Origin: Sagittula stellata E-37
Lineage (GTDB): Bacteria; Pseudomonadota; Alphaproteobacteria; Rhodobacterales; Rhodobacteraceae
Direction: 5' to 3'
Assembly (NCBI RefSeq): GCF_039724765.1
Contig: NZ_CP155729.1
Location: forward strand, 496,001-560,000
DNA length: 64,000 nt
Under the pieces are notes generated by a model that was given only the letters and a program-made list of their open reading frames with translations, did not search any database and was not told where the DNA came from. Below are positions 53,157 through 61,676 of this stretch, in pieces. The position numbers and the translations under genes are program-made. The stretch's first letter is position 1, and each line of letters begins with the position of its first letter.

Positions 53157-54616
53157 ACGTATTTCATCTCCAGGTAGTCCTCGATCCCGTGGTGGGAGCC
53201 TTCGCGGCCAAGGCCGGACTGCTTGACGCCACCGAAGGGCGCGACCTCGGTCGAGATGATTCCGGTGTTCACGCCGACGATGCCGTATTCCAGCGCTTCG
53301 GCCACCTTGTACACGCGGCTCAGGTCCTTGGCGTAGAAGTAGGACGCAAGGCCGAAGATGGTGTCGTTCGCCATCTCGATCACGTCGTCCACGTCGTCGA
53401 ACTTGAAGAGCGGCGCCAGCGGCCCGAAGGTTTCATCGGTGGCGACCTGCATGTCCTGCGTGACGCCGGTCAGGATGGTCGGCGGCAGGAAGTGGCCTTC
53501 GCCGCTCAGCGGCTTGCCGTCGCCATAGACCACCTTCGCCCCCTTGGAGGTCGCGTCGCTGATGTGCTCCTGCACCTTGTCGATGGCATCGGAGTTGATC
53601 AGCGGGCCAAGGTCCGTGCCGTCTTCCAGGCCGTCGCCGACCTTCAGCTTGGCCGTGGCGGCCTGCAGCTTTTCGGCGAAGGCGTCATAGACACCCGACT
53701 GCACGTAGATCCGGTTCGCGCACACGCAGGTCTGGCCGTTGTTGCGGAACTTGCACATGATCGCGCCCTGTACGGCGGCGTCGAGGTCGGCGTCGTCGAA
53801 CACGATGAACGGCGCGTTGCCGCCCAGCTCCATCGAGCACTTCATCACCTGGTCTGCGGCCTGGCGCAGCAGGATGCGGCCCACCTCGGTCGAGCCGGTG
53901 AAGGTCAGCTTGCGGACTTTCGGGTTCTCGCAGAACTCCTTGCCGATCTCCGACGAGGACGACGATGTCACGACGTTGAACACGCCCGCGGGCACGCCGG
54001 CGCGTTCAGCCAGCACCGCCAGCGCGATGGCCGACAGCGGCGTTTCCTTGGCCGGGCGCGCGACGAAGGCGCAGCCCGCCGCCAGCGCCGGACCGGCCTT
54101 GCGGGTGATCATCGCCGAAGGGAAGTTCCACGGCGTGATGGAGGCGGCGACACCGATCGGCTGCTTCATCACCATGATGCGCTTGTCGCGCTGGTGGCCG
54201 GGGATGGTCTCGCCGTAGATACGCTTGGCCTCTTCGCCGAAGAACTCGATGAACCCGGCGGCATAGGCGATCTCGCCCTTGGCTTCGGCCAGCGGCTTGC
54301 CCTGCTCGGCGGTCATGATGATGCCGAGATCGTTCTGGTTCTCCACCATCAGGTCGAACCACTTGCGCAGGACGGCGGCCCGTTCCTTGCCGGTCCACGT
54401 CGCCCAGTCCTTCTGGGCGGTGTAGGCTGCGTCGATGGCCTTGGCCACCTGATCGCGGCTCAGGTCGCAGACCTCGGCGATGACATCGCCACGGGCCGGG
54501 TTGGTGACGGAAAACGTCTTGTCGCCGGTGATCCACGCGCCGTCGACGTAGGCGCGGGTCTCCAGCAGGGTTGGATCCTTGAGCAGGCTTTTGAGATCGG
54601 TCGTCTGGTCGAGCAT
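53141..54616 (-). CDS. gabD: Succinate-semialdehyde dehydrogenase (NAD(P)+)
   Basis: A 491-residue aldehyde dehydrogenase. The GabD pattern is clear: PWNFPSAMITRKAGPALAAG, FVARPAKETPLSAIALAVLA, FTGSTEVGRILL, MELGGNAPFIVFDDADLD with the catalytic Glu, and GQTCVCANRIYVQ with the active Cys. The C-terminus reads GLGREGSHHGIEDYLEMKYV. The reaction is succinate semialdehyde to succinate in GABA or 4-hydroxybutyrate breakdown. No gabT is adjacent. GGAGAGGA lies before the start. Confidence 0.88.
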   Translation of the reverse strand: MLDQTTDLKSLLKDPTLLETRAYVDGAWITGDKTFSVTNPARGDVIAEVCDLSRDQVAKAIDAAYTAQKDWATWTGKERAAVLRKWFDLMVENQNDLGIIMTAEQGKPLAEAKGEIAYAAGFIEFFGEEAKRIYGETIPGHQRDKRIMVMKQPIGVAASITPWNFPSAMITRKAGPALAAGCAFVARPAKETPLSAIALAVLAERAGVPAGVFNVVTSSSSSEIGKEFCENPKVRKLTFTGSTEVGRILLRQAADQVMKCSMELGGNAPFIVFDDADLDAAVQGAIMCKFRNNGQTCVCANRIYVQSGVYDAFAEKLQAATAKLKVGDGLEDGTDLGPLINSDAIDKVQEHISDATSKGAKVVYGDGKPLSGEGHFLPPTILTGVTQDMQVATDETFGPLAPLFKFDDVDDVIEMANDTIFGLASYFYAKDLSRVYKVAEALEYGIVGVNTGIISTEVAPFGGVKQSGLGREGSHHGIEDYLEMKYVCLSV

Positions 54617-54795
54617 GGTTTCCTCTCCGCTTTTATGCGTTAGGGTGCACACCTAGTGCGCACCGTACGCAAGTGTAATCGGGCTGTCCGTCCGTCGAAC
54701 GGGACAGGACTTGCCCCTCTCTACTCCTTTCGCCCGGCGGGTTGAAACGGCATTTGCAGCGGTATGGCAAGGAACGGCAGGAACGCAGGACAAAG

Positions 54796-55596
54796 ATGGA
54801 CCAGAAAACAGACCTCTCAGACGCTTACGAGAACGGCGCCTATATTCCGGACGCGGCCGGCTATCCGCCCCGCTGGGCGAGCGAGGCGCAGGCTTATCGC
54901 CAGCGCCTGTCTCCGGCGCAAAAGGCGGTGCTGGGGCTGCCTTACGGTGAAGAGGCGCGGCACCGGATGGACCTGTTCCTGCCCGACCGTACACCGGAGG
55001 GGCTGGTCGTTTTCGTGCACGGAGGCTACTGGCAGCGTTTCGACAAGTCCGACTGGTCGCATTTCGCCGAAGGCGCACGGGCGCGCGGATGGGCCGTGGC
55101 GATCCCGTCCTACGACCTCTGTCCGTCGGTCCGGATCCGGGACATCACCGCCCAGATCGTGCAGGCCGTGACCATCGCCGCCGAAGAGGTACAGGGTCCG
55201 ATCCGCCTGACCGGCCATTCGGCAGGCGGGCATCTTGTGGCACGCATGGGAACCGGCGTTCTGCCCGAGGACGTTGCGGCGCGGGTCAAGGCGATCCTGC
55301 CGATCTCTCCACTGTCTGACCTGCGGCCGCTGATGGAGACCGCGATGAACGCCAACCTGAAGCTGGATGCAGAGGAGGCACGGACCGAAAGCCCGATCTT
55401 CCACTCTGCCCCACGCGCCAAGGTGACGGTCTGGGTGGGCGGCGCCGAACGTCCCGCATTCCTCGAACAGGCGGAATGGCTGGAGGAGGCCTGGGGCTGC
55501 GCGCGCGTCGTCGATGAGGGCAAGCATCACTTCGACGTGATCGACAGCCTCGCCGATCCCTCGGGGGCGCTGACCGAACGGCTCCTGTCGATGTGA
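54796..55596 (+). CDS. Alpha/beta hydrolase, kynurenine-formamidase-like
   Basis: A 266-residue alpha/beta hydrolase. It has the oxyanion motif VVFVHGGYWQRFDKSDWSHF, the nucleophile elbow GHSAGGHLVARM and a late His (GKHHFDVIDSL), a full triad with the Asp in the preceding strand. HGGYW and the GHSAGG elbow are those of arylformamidase-type esterases that split N-formylkynurenine, but other esters or amides are possible, and no kynureninase or tryptophan dioxygenase gene is nearby. The start has AGGAC upstream. Confidence 0.7.
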   Translation: MDQKTDLSDAYENGAYIPDAAGYPPRWASEAQAYRQRLSPAQKAVLGLPYGEEARHRMDLFLPDRTPEGLVVFVHGGYWQRFDKSDWSHFAEGARARGWAVAIPSYDLCPSVRIRDITAQIVQAVTIAAEEVQGPIRLTGHSAGGHLVARMGTGVLPEDVAARVKAILPISPLSDLRPLMETAMNANLKLDAEEARTESPIFHSAPRAKVTVWVGGAERPAFLEQAEWLEEAWGCARVVDEGKHHFDVIDSLADPSGALTERLLSM

Positions 55597-55622
55597 TCCG
55601 GAGGCGACCGGCGTGACGATGG

Positions 55623-55645
55623 ATAGGGCGGGGCTTTGCGCCGCC
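55623..55645. repeat. Short palindrome, family 2, copy 4
   Basis: ATAGGGCGGGGC-TTT-GCGCCGCC, matching 46016-46038 at all but the first base. It lies between the hydrolase stop and the ECF sigma gene. Confidence 0.7.
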
Positions 55646-55716
55646 TGCCGCCTTTGCGTGAAAAATCTGCTACCCTGCGCCAAGGAATGGCGCGCGGGGC
55701 GCGTCTCAGTCACAAG

Positions 55717-56268
55717 ATGCGCATGGATGTCAGTGACGAAGCCTTGGCCCGCGCGGCCGCAGACGGAGACCGGGAGGCGTTCGCCCTGCTGGTGGGCCGT
55801 GTCTACGACCGTGTCTACGCCTATGCCATCCGCCTGACGGGCAACCGGGCGGATGCCGAAGATCTGGCGCAGGATCTCTGCGCCGCGCTGCCCGCCAAGC
55901 TGCAGTCCTTCCGGGGCGAGGCGCGCCTGAAGACGTGGCTCTATCGCATCGCCGTCAACGCCGCGCGGGACCGCTTTCGCCGCCGCGCCACCTACATGAA
56001 GGCTGCCGAAGGCTGGGGCGACTGGGAACAGGCGCGGCAGGCCGAGATCGCCGAACAGGCGGAGCGGCGCGACTGGCTGACACGGGCGATGGGCGCCCTG
56101 TCGGTCGACCTGCGCGAGACGCTGGCGCTGGTGCTCGACGGCATCAGCCAGGCCGAGACGGCCGAGATCCTCGGCATCCCCGAGGGCACCGTCGCATGGC
56201 GCGTCTCGGACGCGAAGAAACGCCTTCGGGCCTTGAAAGAGGCCGAAGCGCGGGAGGTGACGAAATGA
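55717..56268 (+). CDS. ECF-type RNA polymerase sigma factor
   Basis: A sigma factor of about 183 residues with region 2 (AFALLVGRVYDRVYAYAIRL, then NRADAEDLAQDLCAALPAKL, and LKTWLYRIAVNAARDRFRRR) and region 4 (LSVDLRETLALVLDGISQAE, ILGIPEGTVAWRVSDAKKRL). The 30-residue linker between them is typical of ECF factors. Start is uncertain: ATG 55717 and 55723 fit the family, and 55687 is also in frame; none has a strong ribosome site. Its stop overlaps the vWA gene by 4 nt (ATGA), which suggests a sigma/anti-sigma relation. Confidence 0.85.
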   Translation: MRMDVSDEALARAAADGDREAFALLVGRVYDRVYAYAIRLTGNRADAEDLAQDLCAALPAKLQSFRGEARLKTWLYRIAVNAARDRFRRRATYMKAAEGWGDWEQARQAEIAEQAERRDWLTRAMGALSVDLRETLALVLDGISQAETAEILGIPEGTVAWRVSDAKKRLRALKEAEAREVTK

Positions 56269-58397
56269 ACGACGACCTCGACGATCTGAACGAGCTGAAG
56301 GACCTCTTCGACAGGGAGCTGCCGAAGCCCGATCCCGCGCGCCGGGCCGATGCCATCGCGCTGGCGATGAAAAATTTCGACCGGACCCAAGAAACGGCGG
56401 ACGTGGCGCGTCAGACCTCTGAATCACAGCCCAAGGGCATATTCAGAGGAGCCATTCACATGCTGTTTCAGATGAACACCCGCGCCGTATTGACGGCAAC
56501 GACCGCGCTGGCCGCAGTGGCGCTTGTCGCGGTCATCCCGGTCGTCACGCAGATGCCGGACCGGATGAGCGGAGGGATCGCCGGGGACCGGTCCGAGGTG
56601 AAGACCGACATGGTCGCACCGGACCCCGCGCCGCAGCCGGAGCTCTTCTCCGTTGACGACGTCCAGGCGTTGGCCCCGGGTGACGGGGGCGCGACGGCCA
56701 CCGACACCGGTCGTGCGAGGGTGTCGGACAGTGCGGTGACAGAGCCGCCGATGCCGCCTGCCGCCGCACTGGAAGCGCGCGAAGAGTTCGACGCCGACGC
56801 GCCCGCGCCGCGTGTCCCCAGCCGGTCCGCCGGCGACATGACCCTGCGGCGGTCGACGGCCCCCACCGGCGCGGCGCCTCAGTCTGGCGGAGGGCTCAGC
56901 GGTGGGTTCGGTGGCGCTCTGACCGGGCAGGTCAATGGACGTATCGCCCCGGCGCCCGTCCCGGTTCCGCAATTCGAACCGGTGCCGACGCCCGCGCCCG
57001 ATACCGAGGCTTTCCCGGAAGCTGAGCAGAATCCGATCAAGGTGACGGCGGAGGACCCGGTGTCGACCTTCTCAATCGACGTGGACACGGCGTCCTGGTC
57101 GATCATCCGCAACTCGCTGACCCGGGGCATGTTGCCGTCCAAGGACGCGGTGCGGATCGAGGAAATGGTGAACTACTTCTCCTACGACTACCCGGCGCCG
57201 GAGGGGGACGCGCCTTTCGCGACCCATGTCGGCATCTCCGACAGCCCGTGGCGCGAGGGCACGCAGATTGTGCAGATCGGTCTGCAGGGGATGCTGCCGG
57301 AGGCGCGCCCACCGATGAACCTCGTCTTCCTGATCGACACCTCCGGGTCAATGCAGGACGCCAACAAGCTGCCGCTCCTGAAGCAGAGCTTCCGCCTGAT
57401 GCTGGGCCAGCTTGGCGAAGAGGACATGGTGTCCATCGTGACCTACGCCGGGTCGGCGGGCCGGGTGCTTGAGCCGACCAAGGCATCTGACCGTCAGACG
57501 ATCCTCGACGCGCTGGACCGGCTTGAGGCCGGGGGCAGCACGGCCGGGCAGGCGGGGCTGCAACAGGCCTATGCCACCGCCACCGAGATGGCCCGCGACG
57601 GCGCGGTCAGCCGGGTGATCCTGGCCACGGACGGCGACTTCAACGTCGGTATCAGCGATCCGGACGACATGAAGGACTATATCGAGACGCAGCGCGGGAC
57701 GGGCACTTATCTGTCTGTGCTGGGTTTCGGGCGCGGCAACCTCGACGACGCGACGATGCAGGCGCTGGCGCAGCACGGCAACGGCATGGCCGCCTACATC
57801 GACACTCTGTCGGAGGCGCAGAAGGTGCTGGTCGACCAGTTGACCGGCGCGCTGGTGCCCATCGCCGACGACGTGAAGATCCAGGTGGAGTGGAACCCCG
57901 CAGAAGTGGCAGAGTACCGACTGATCGGCTACGAGACCCGCGCCCTGCGCCGCCAGGACTTCAACAACGACAAGATCGATGCCGGAGAGATCGGCGCCGG
58001 GCACCAGGTGACTGCGCTTTACGAGATCACGCCGGTGGGCTCGGACGCGCGGATGACCGACCCGCTGCGTTACGCGCCGGAACAGGTGGCTGCGGAACAG
58101 AGCGGCGCTGAGAGTGCCGAACTGGGCTTCCTCCGCCTGCGCTACAAGGCGCCGGGCGAAAGCGAGAGCCGACTGATCGAGACGCCGGTTCGGTCGGATG
58201 CCGGGCCCTTGCCTCAGGCCGACTGGGCCACCGCCATCGCGGGCTTCGGCCAGATCCTCACGGGCTCGGACCTGATCGGCGACTGGTCGATGGGCGACGC
58301 CATCGCGCTGGCCACGGGTGCGCGCGGCGAGGACCCCTTCGGTTACCGGCAGGAGGCGATCAACCTGATGCGCCTTGCGCAAAGCCTGCAGCGCTGA
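56265..58397 (+). CDS. Membrane-anchored von Willebrand factor A protein (YfbK-like), possible anti-sigma factor
   Basis: A 710-residue protein. Residues 1-70 are soluble and charged (DDLNELKDLFDRELPKPDPA), like the cytoplasmic part of an anti-sigma factor. One membrane segment lies at about 73-95 (AVLTATTALAAVALVAVIPV). A proline/alanine-rich linker follows to about 260, then the YfbK-type N-terminal vWF domain (STFSIDVDTASWSIIRNSL), a vWA domain with MIDAS DTSGS at Asp358, and a C-terminal DUF3520-like part. Coupling to the ECF gene suggests that the N-terminus holds the sigma factor while the periplasmic vWA senses something. That role is inferred; the vWA assignment is firm. Confidence 0.82.
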   Translation: MNDDLDDLNELKDLFDRELPKPDPARRADAIALAMKNFDRTQETADVARQTSESQPKGIFRGAIHMLFQMNTRAVLTATTALAAVALVAVIPVVTQMPDRMSGGIAGDRSEVKTDMVAPDPAPQPELFSVDDVQALAPGDGGATATDTGRARVSDSAVTEPPMPPAAALEAREEFDADAPAPRVPSRSAGDMTLRRSTAPTGAAPQSGGGLSGGFGGALTGQVNGRIAPAPVPVPQFEPVPTPAPDTEAFPEAEQNPIKVTAEDPVSTFSIDVDTASWSIIRNSLTRGMLPSKDAVRIEEMVNYFSYDYPAPEGDAPFATHVGISDSPWREGTQIVQIGLQGMLPEARPPMNLVFLIDTSGSMQDANKLPLLKQSFRLMLGQLGEEDMVSIVTYAGSAGRVLEPTKASDRQTILDALDRLEAGGSTAGQAGLQQAYATATEMARDGAVSRVILATDGDFNVGISDPDDMKDYIETQRGTGTYLSVLGFGRGNLDDATMQALAQHGNGMAAYIDTLSEAQKVLVDQLTGALVPIADDVKIQVEWNPAEVAEYRLIGYETRALRRQDFNNDKIDAGEIGAGHQVTALYEITPVGSDARMTDPLRYAPEQVAAEQSGAESAELGFLRLRYKAPGESESRLIETPVRSDAGPLPQADWATAIAGFGQILTGSDLIGDWSMGDAIALATGARGEDPFGYRQEAINLMRLAQSLQR

Positions 58398-58485
58398 CCC
58401 GCGCACACGCCTGACGAGGGCGGCGGGACGGACGCTCGCGCACTGCGCATCGCCCCGCCCGCCGTCCCGCCTATCGAGCTGCAAG

Positions 58486-58520
58486 AACCCTGCCTCCGCA
58501 CACCCCCGGAGGCAGGGTTT
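58486..58520 (+). terminator. Rho-independent terminator after vWA gene
   Basis: A 13-bp perfect stem (58486-58498 with 58507-58519) and 8-nt loop, right arm ending GGGTTT. It separates the sigma/vWA operon from the phytase-like gene. Confidence 0.75.
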
Positions 58521-58538
58521 CACCGCGCCTTAACAAAA

Positions 58539-58556
58539 CCGTCACGGCACTGTTAC
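58539..58556 (+). promoter_or_regulatory. Candidate Pho box (PhoB site)
   Basis: CCGTCAC-GGCA-CTGTTAC: two 7-bp units 11 bp apart, each one base off the CTGTCAC form of the Pho box. A weaker third unit (CCTTAAC, 58528) continues the 11-bp phase upstream. It lies 50 nt before the phytase-like gene start. Confidence 0.6.
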
Positions 58557-58605
58557 GCTGCGGGACCAATGCGGCACCCATGTCATTCCGACAAGGAGCC
58601 ATCAC

Positions 58606-60789
58606 ATGACCATCCGTTCGATCTGCCTGACCAGCGCACTGGCGCTGACGGCCGGCACGGCCTTTGCCGAAAGCCACGGCCAGATGAATTTCAACCGCAT
58701 TGCCGCCTTTGCCACGCCGCTGAACATGGCCGAGGGTGAGGACACGCAACGCGAGACCTCCGCCGAGATCATCGCCGCCTCCGAAGACGGCATGACGCTG
58801 GTCTACACCGACAGCCCGCTGGGCGCCGTCGGCCGCGTCGACATCACCGACCCGAAGGCGCCGAAGCCCCTGGGCAACACCGATGTGGGCGGCGAACCGA
58901 CATCTGTCACCGTGATCGGCAACACCGCCTTCATCGGCGTGAACACCTCCGAATCCTACACGCAGCCGAGCGGCAAGCTGGTGTCGATGGACCTCGCCAC
59001 CGGCGCGCTGACCGGCGAATGCGACCTGGGCGGCCAGCCCGATTCCACCGCGCATGACGACGCGGGCACCTTCGTCGTCGCCGCGATCGAGAACGAGCGT
59101 GACGAGGACGCGGGCGATGGCCGCGTGCCGCAGATGCCCGCCGGCTGGGTATCGAAGGTGATGATCGAGAACGGCGCGATGAACTGCGATGTCGTGAAGA
59201 TCGACATGACCGGCCTGGCGGAGATCGCGGGCGAGGACCCGGAGCCGGAATTCGTCGACGTGAACGGTCTGGGCGAGATCGTCGTCACACTGCAGGAAAA
59301 CAACCACATCGTGGTGATCGGTGCGGACAACGCGGTGATGGCGCACTTCCCCGCCGGTGCCGTGGACCTGACCCGCATCGACACCGAGGATGACCGCGCC
59401 TCGCTGGTGTTCGACGGCGAACAGCCGGGCCGCCTGCGCGAGCCCGATGGCGTGCAATGGCTGGACGACACCCACTTCATGCTGGCGAACGAGGGCGACA
59501 TGGACGGCGGCTCCCGCTCCATCACCGTCTTCGCCAAGGACGGCACCGAGGTGTTCGAGAGCGGCTCCGACTTCGAGACGCCGATCATCCAGGCCGGCCA
59601 CTACCCCGACAAGCGCTCCGACGCGAAGGGCGTGGAACCGGAGGGCATGGAATTCGCCACCTTCGACGGCACGCCCTATGCCTTCGTGCTGGGCGAGCGG
59701 TCCTCCACCGTGTCTGTCTACGACACAACCGACCCGGCGAACCCGGTGTTCAAGCAGCTCCTGCCTTCTGGCATCGCGCCCGAAGGCGCCATCGCCATCC
59801 CCGGGCGCAACCTCTTCGTCACCGCCAACGAGGCGGACCTGATCGAGGACGGCGGCGTGCGGGCGCACGTGATGATCTACGAATACCAGGACGCCCCGGC
59901 AGCCTATCCGCAGATGACGTCCGAAGGCGCCGACGCGCTGATCGGCTGGGGTGCGATTTCGGGCATGGTGGCAGGCGAGGACGGCATGATCTACGCCGTC
60001 AACGACAGCTTCTACGCCTATCAGCCGACGATCTTCACCATCGACCCGTCGCAGACCCCGGCGCGCATTACCCGTGCCCTGCCGGTGACCCGCAACGGCA
60101 TGCCCGCGCAAAAGCTCGACATGGAAGGCATCGCGCTGGACGGCGAGGGCGGCTTCTGGGTGGCCTCCGAAGGCCGCACCGACCGCGTCGTGCCGCATGC
60201 GATCTACCACGTGAATGCCGAGGGCGAGATCGAGGACGAGATCGGCCTGCCCGCAGAGCTGCTCAACAACGAGGTCCGCTTCGGGTTCGAAGGCATCACG
60301 CAGATCGGCGACACTCTTTGGATGGCCGTCCAGCGTGAGTGGAAGGACGATCCGAAGAACACCGTGAAGCTGGTCGCCTATGACCTCGGAACCGGGGAAT
60401 GGGGCGCTGTCCGTTACCAGAAGGCCGCACCGGAAAAGGGCTGGGTCGGCCTGTCTGAGATCGTGGCCCACGGCGACTGGGTCTACGTCGTCGAGCGTGA
60501 CAACCAGATCGGTGCGGACGCTGTGACCAAGAAGATCTACCGCATCCCCGCAGCCGAGATGGTCGCGGCGCCGCTGGGCGGCGACCTGCCGGTCGTCTCG
60601 AAGGAAGAGGTCGTGGACCTGATCCCGATGCTTCAGGCGCAGGGTGGCTACGTGGTCGACAAGGTCGAAGGTCTGGCCATCACCGCAGACGGCACGATCT
60701 GGGCCTCCACCGACAACGATGGCGTGGACGACAGCTCGGGCGAGACGTTCTTCTGGAAGGCCGGCACGGCCAACACCGCCGCCCACTAA
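58606..60789 (+). CDS. Secreted phytase-like / esterase-like beta-propeller protein
   Basis: A 727-residue exported protein. The signal peptide is MTIRSICLTSALALTAGTAF with cleavage near AFAES. The mature protein is rich in beta-propeller-like strands (AEIIAASEDGMTLVYTDSPL, EGMEFATFDGTPYAFVLGER, ISGMVAGEDGMIYAVNDSFY, LDMEGIALDGEGGFWVASEG). The second half fits the esterase-like-activity-of-phytase (PF13449) family; the first half resembles YVTN/choice-of-anchor repeats. A Pho box upstream supports phosphate-starvation control and a phosphoesterase role. A strong terminator follows at 60814. Confidence 0.82.
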   Translation: MTIRSICLTSALALTAGTAFAESHGQMNFNRIAAFATPLNMAEGEDTQRETSAEIIAASEDGMTLVYTDSPLGAVGRVDITDPKAPKPLGNTDVGGEPTSVTVIGNTAFIGVNTSESYTQPSGKLVSMDLATGALTGECDLGGQPDSTAHDDAGTFVVAAIENERDEDAGDGRVPQMPAGWVSKVMIENGAMNCDVVKIDMTGLAEIAGEDPEPEFVDVNGLGEIVVTLQENNHIVVIGADNAVMAHFPAGAVDLTRIDTEDDRASLVFDGEQPGRLREPDGVQWLDDTHFMLANEGDMDGGSRSITVFAKDGTEVFESGSDFETPIIQAGHYPDKRSDAKGVEPEGMEFATFDGTPYAFVLGERSSTVSVYDTTDPANPVFKQLLPSGIAPEGAIAIPGRNLFVTANEADLIEDGGVRAHVMIYEYQDAPAAYPQMTSEGADALIGWGAISGMVAGEDGMIYAVNDSFYAYQPTIFTIDPSQTPARITRALPVTRNGMPAQKLDMEGIALDGEGGFWVASEGRTDRVVPHAIYHVNAEGEIEDEIGLPAELLNNEVRFGFEGITQIGDTLWMAVQREWKDDPKNTVKLVAYDLGTGEWGAVRYQKAAPEKGWVGLSEIVAHGDWVYVVERDNQIGADAVTKKIYRIPAAEMVAAPLGGDLPVVSKEEVVDLIPMLQAQGGYVVDKVEGLAITADGTIWASTDNDGVDDSSGETFFWKAGTANTAAH

Positions 60790-60813
60790 ACCGGTCGTAT
60801 CCACGAACCCAAG

Positions 60814-60849
60814 GCGCCCCGCAGACCTCTTGCGGGGCGCTTTCCTTTT
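60814..60849 (+). terminator. Rho-independent terminator after phytase-like gene
   Basis: A perfect 10-bp stem (60814-60823 with 60831-60840), 7-nt loop, then TTTCCTTTT. It begins 24 nt after the stop codon. Confidence 0.88.
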
Positions 60850-61127
60850 GCGCCGCGCGTGGCGGCCCGACGGGACGTCCGCCACGCAGGTGAGCCTGCG
60901 ACAGAACACCCGGCACCCCAACACAGTCGTGACATCCATGCCACGATTGCCGGATCGGTTCCGGGACGACGTGCCAAGGTCCTCTGACCGGACAGGATTG
61001 TCAGGCGCGCTGGTCTCACGTCATGGCTGCCCTACGTCTTTGGCAGGCGTTTTGTTGCGCCGTCTGAAGACAACCGGGCCTTAAACCTTGTGTGCCAGAC
61101 TTCGGCTGAAACCATGGGGAAGGTTCG
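60850..61127. other. Intergenic region, no gene seen
   Basis: With the terminator before it, this makes a 338-nt gap between stop and start. I see no coding pattern, RNA gene or clear promoter in it, only the GGGGAAGG ribosome site for the gene at 61128. Confidence 0.6.
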
Positions 61128-61676
61128 ATGCCGGAGGATCCTGAATTGTCTTTCGTTCTGTGCATTGTGGCGGGTGCCCTGGCCGTGGCGGCAGGTGCAT
61201 TCGGCGCCCTCAGCTTCGCCCCTTCGGCCTGCGCGCTGCTTGGCGTTCTGGCCACGCTGCGGATCTGCTGGCTGGACGACAACATCGCCAACGACCTGCT
61301 CGACCGTGAACAGCTTCCGCCCAGTTACATCAACGCACAACGCCGCCAACGCTGGCTTGAGGCGCTTCTGCTGGGCCGCGCCGTGCCGCAAGAGACGCCG
61401 ACCCCCGCGCAGGTCGCCACCCGCATGCGGGCGGAGGTGCAGGTCTGGTCCGCCATCGTCGTCGCGGGCGCGGCGGCCATGCTGGCTCGGACCGCGCCCT
61501 TCGGGATGCTGGTGTCCTGCGGACTGGCGCTCTGGGCGTTCCTCTGGGCATTCCGCTTCGCCGACCGGCTTTCGGCGACGCTGTGGCTTGTGGAAACCGG
61601 CCGTGTGCTGCCGAGAGAGGATCTCTTGCGCCGCGTCAGCTGGGCGTATTCCGGCCGCAACGACCGAAACCGTTAG
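61128..61676 (+). CDS. Membrane protein of unknown function
   Basis: A 182-residue protein with about four hydrophobic segments: near residues 8-25 and 30-48 (FVLCIVAGALAVAAGAFGAL, then ACALLGVLATLRICWL) and near 108-143 (SAIVVAGAAAMLARTAPFGM, LVSCGLALWAFLWAFRFADR). The middle loop (60 residues) is hydrophilic. Start ATG 61128 follows GGGGAAGG. Its TAG overlaps the TAA of the convergent LysR gene by two bases. No family is recognised. Confidence 0.68.
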   Translation: MPEDPELSFVLCIVAGALAVAAGAFGALSFAPSACALLGVLATLRICWLDDNIANDLLDREQLPPSYINAQRRQRWLEALLLGRAVPQETPTPAQVATRMRAEVQVWSAIVVAGAAAMLARTAPFGMLVSCGLALWAFLWAFRFADRLSATLWLVETGRVLPREDLLRRVSWAYSGRNDRNR

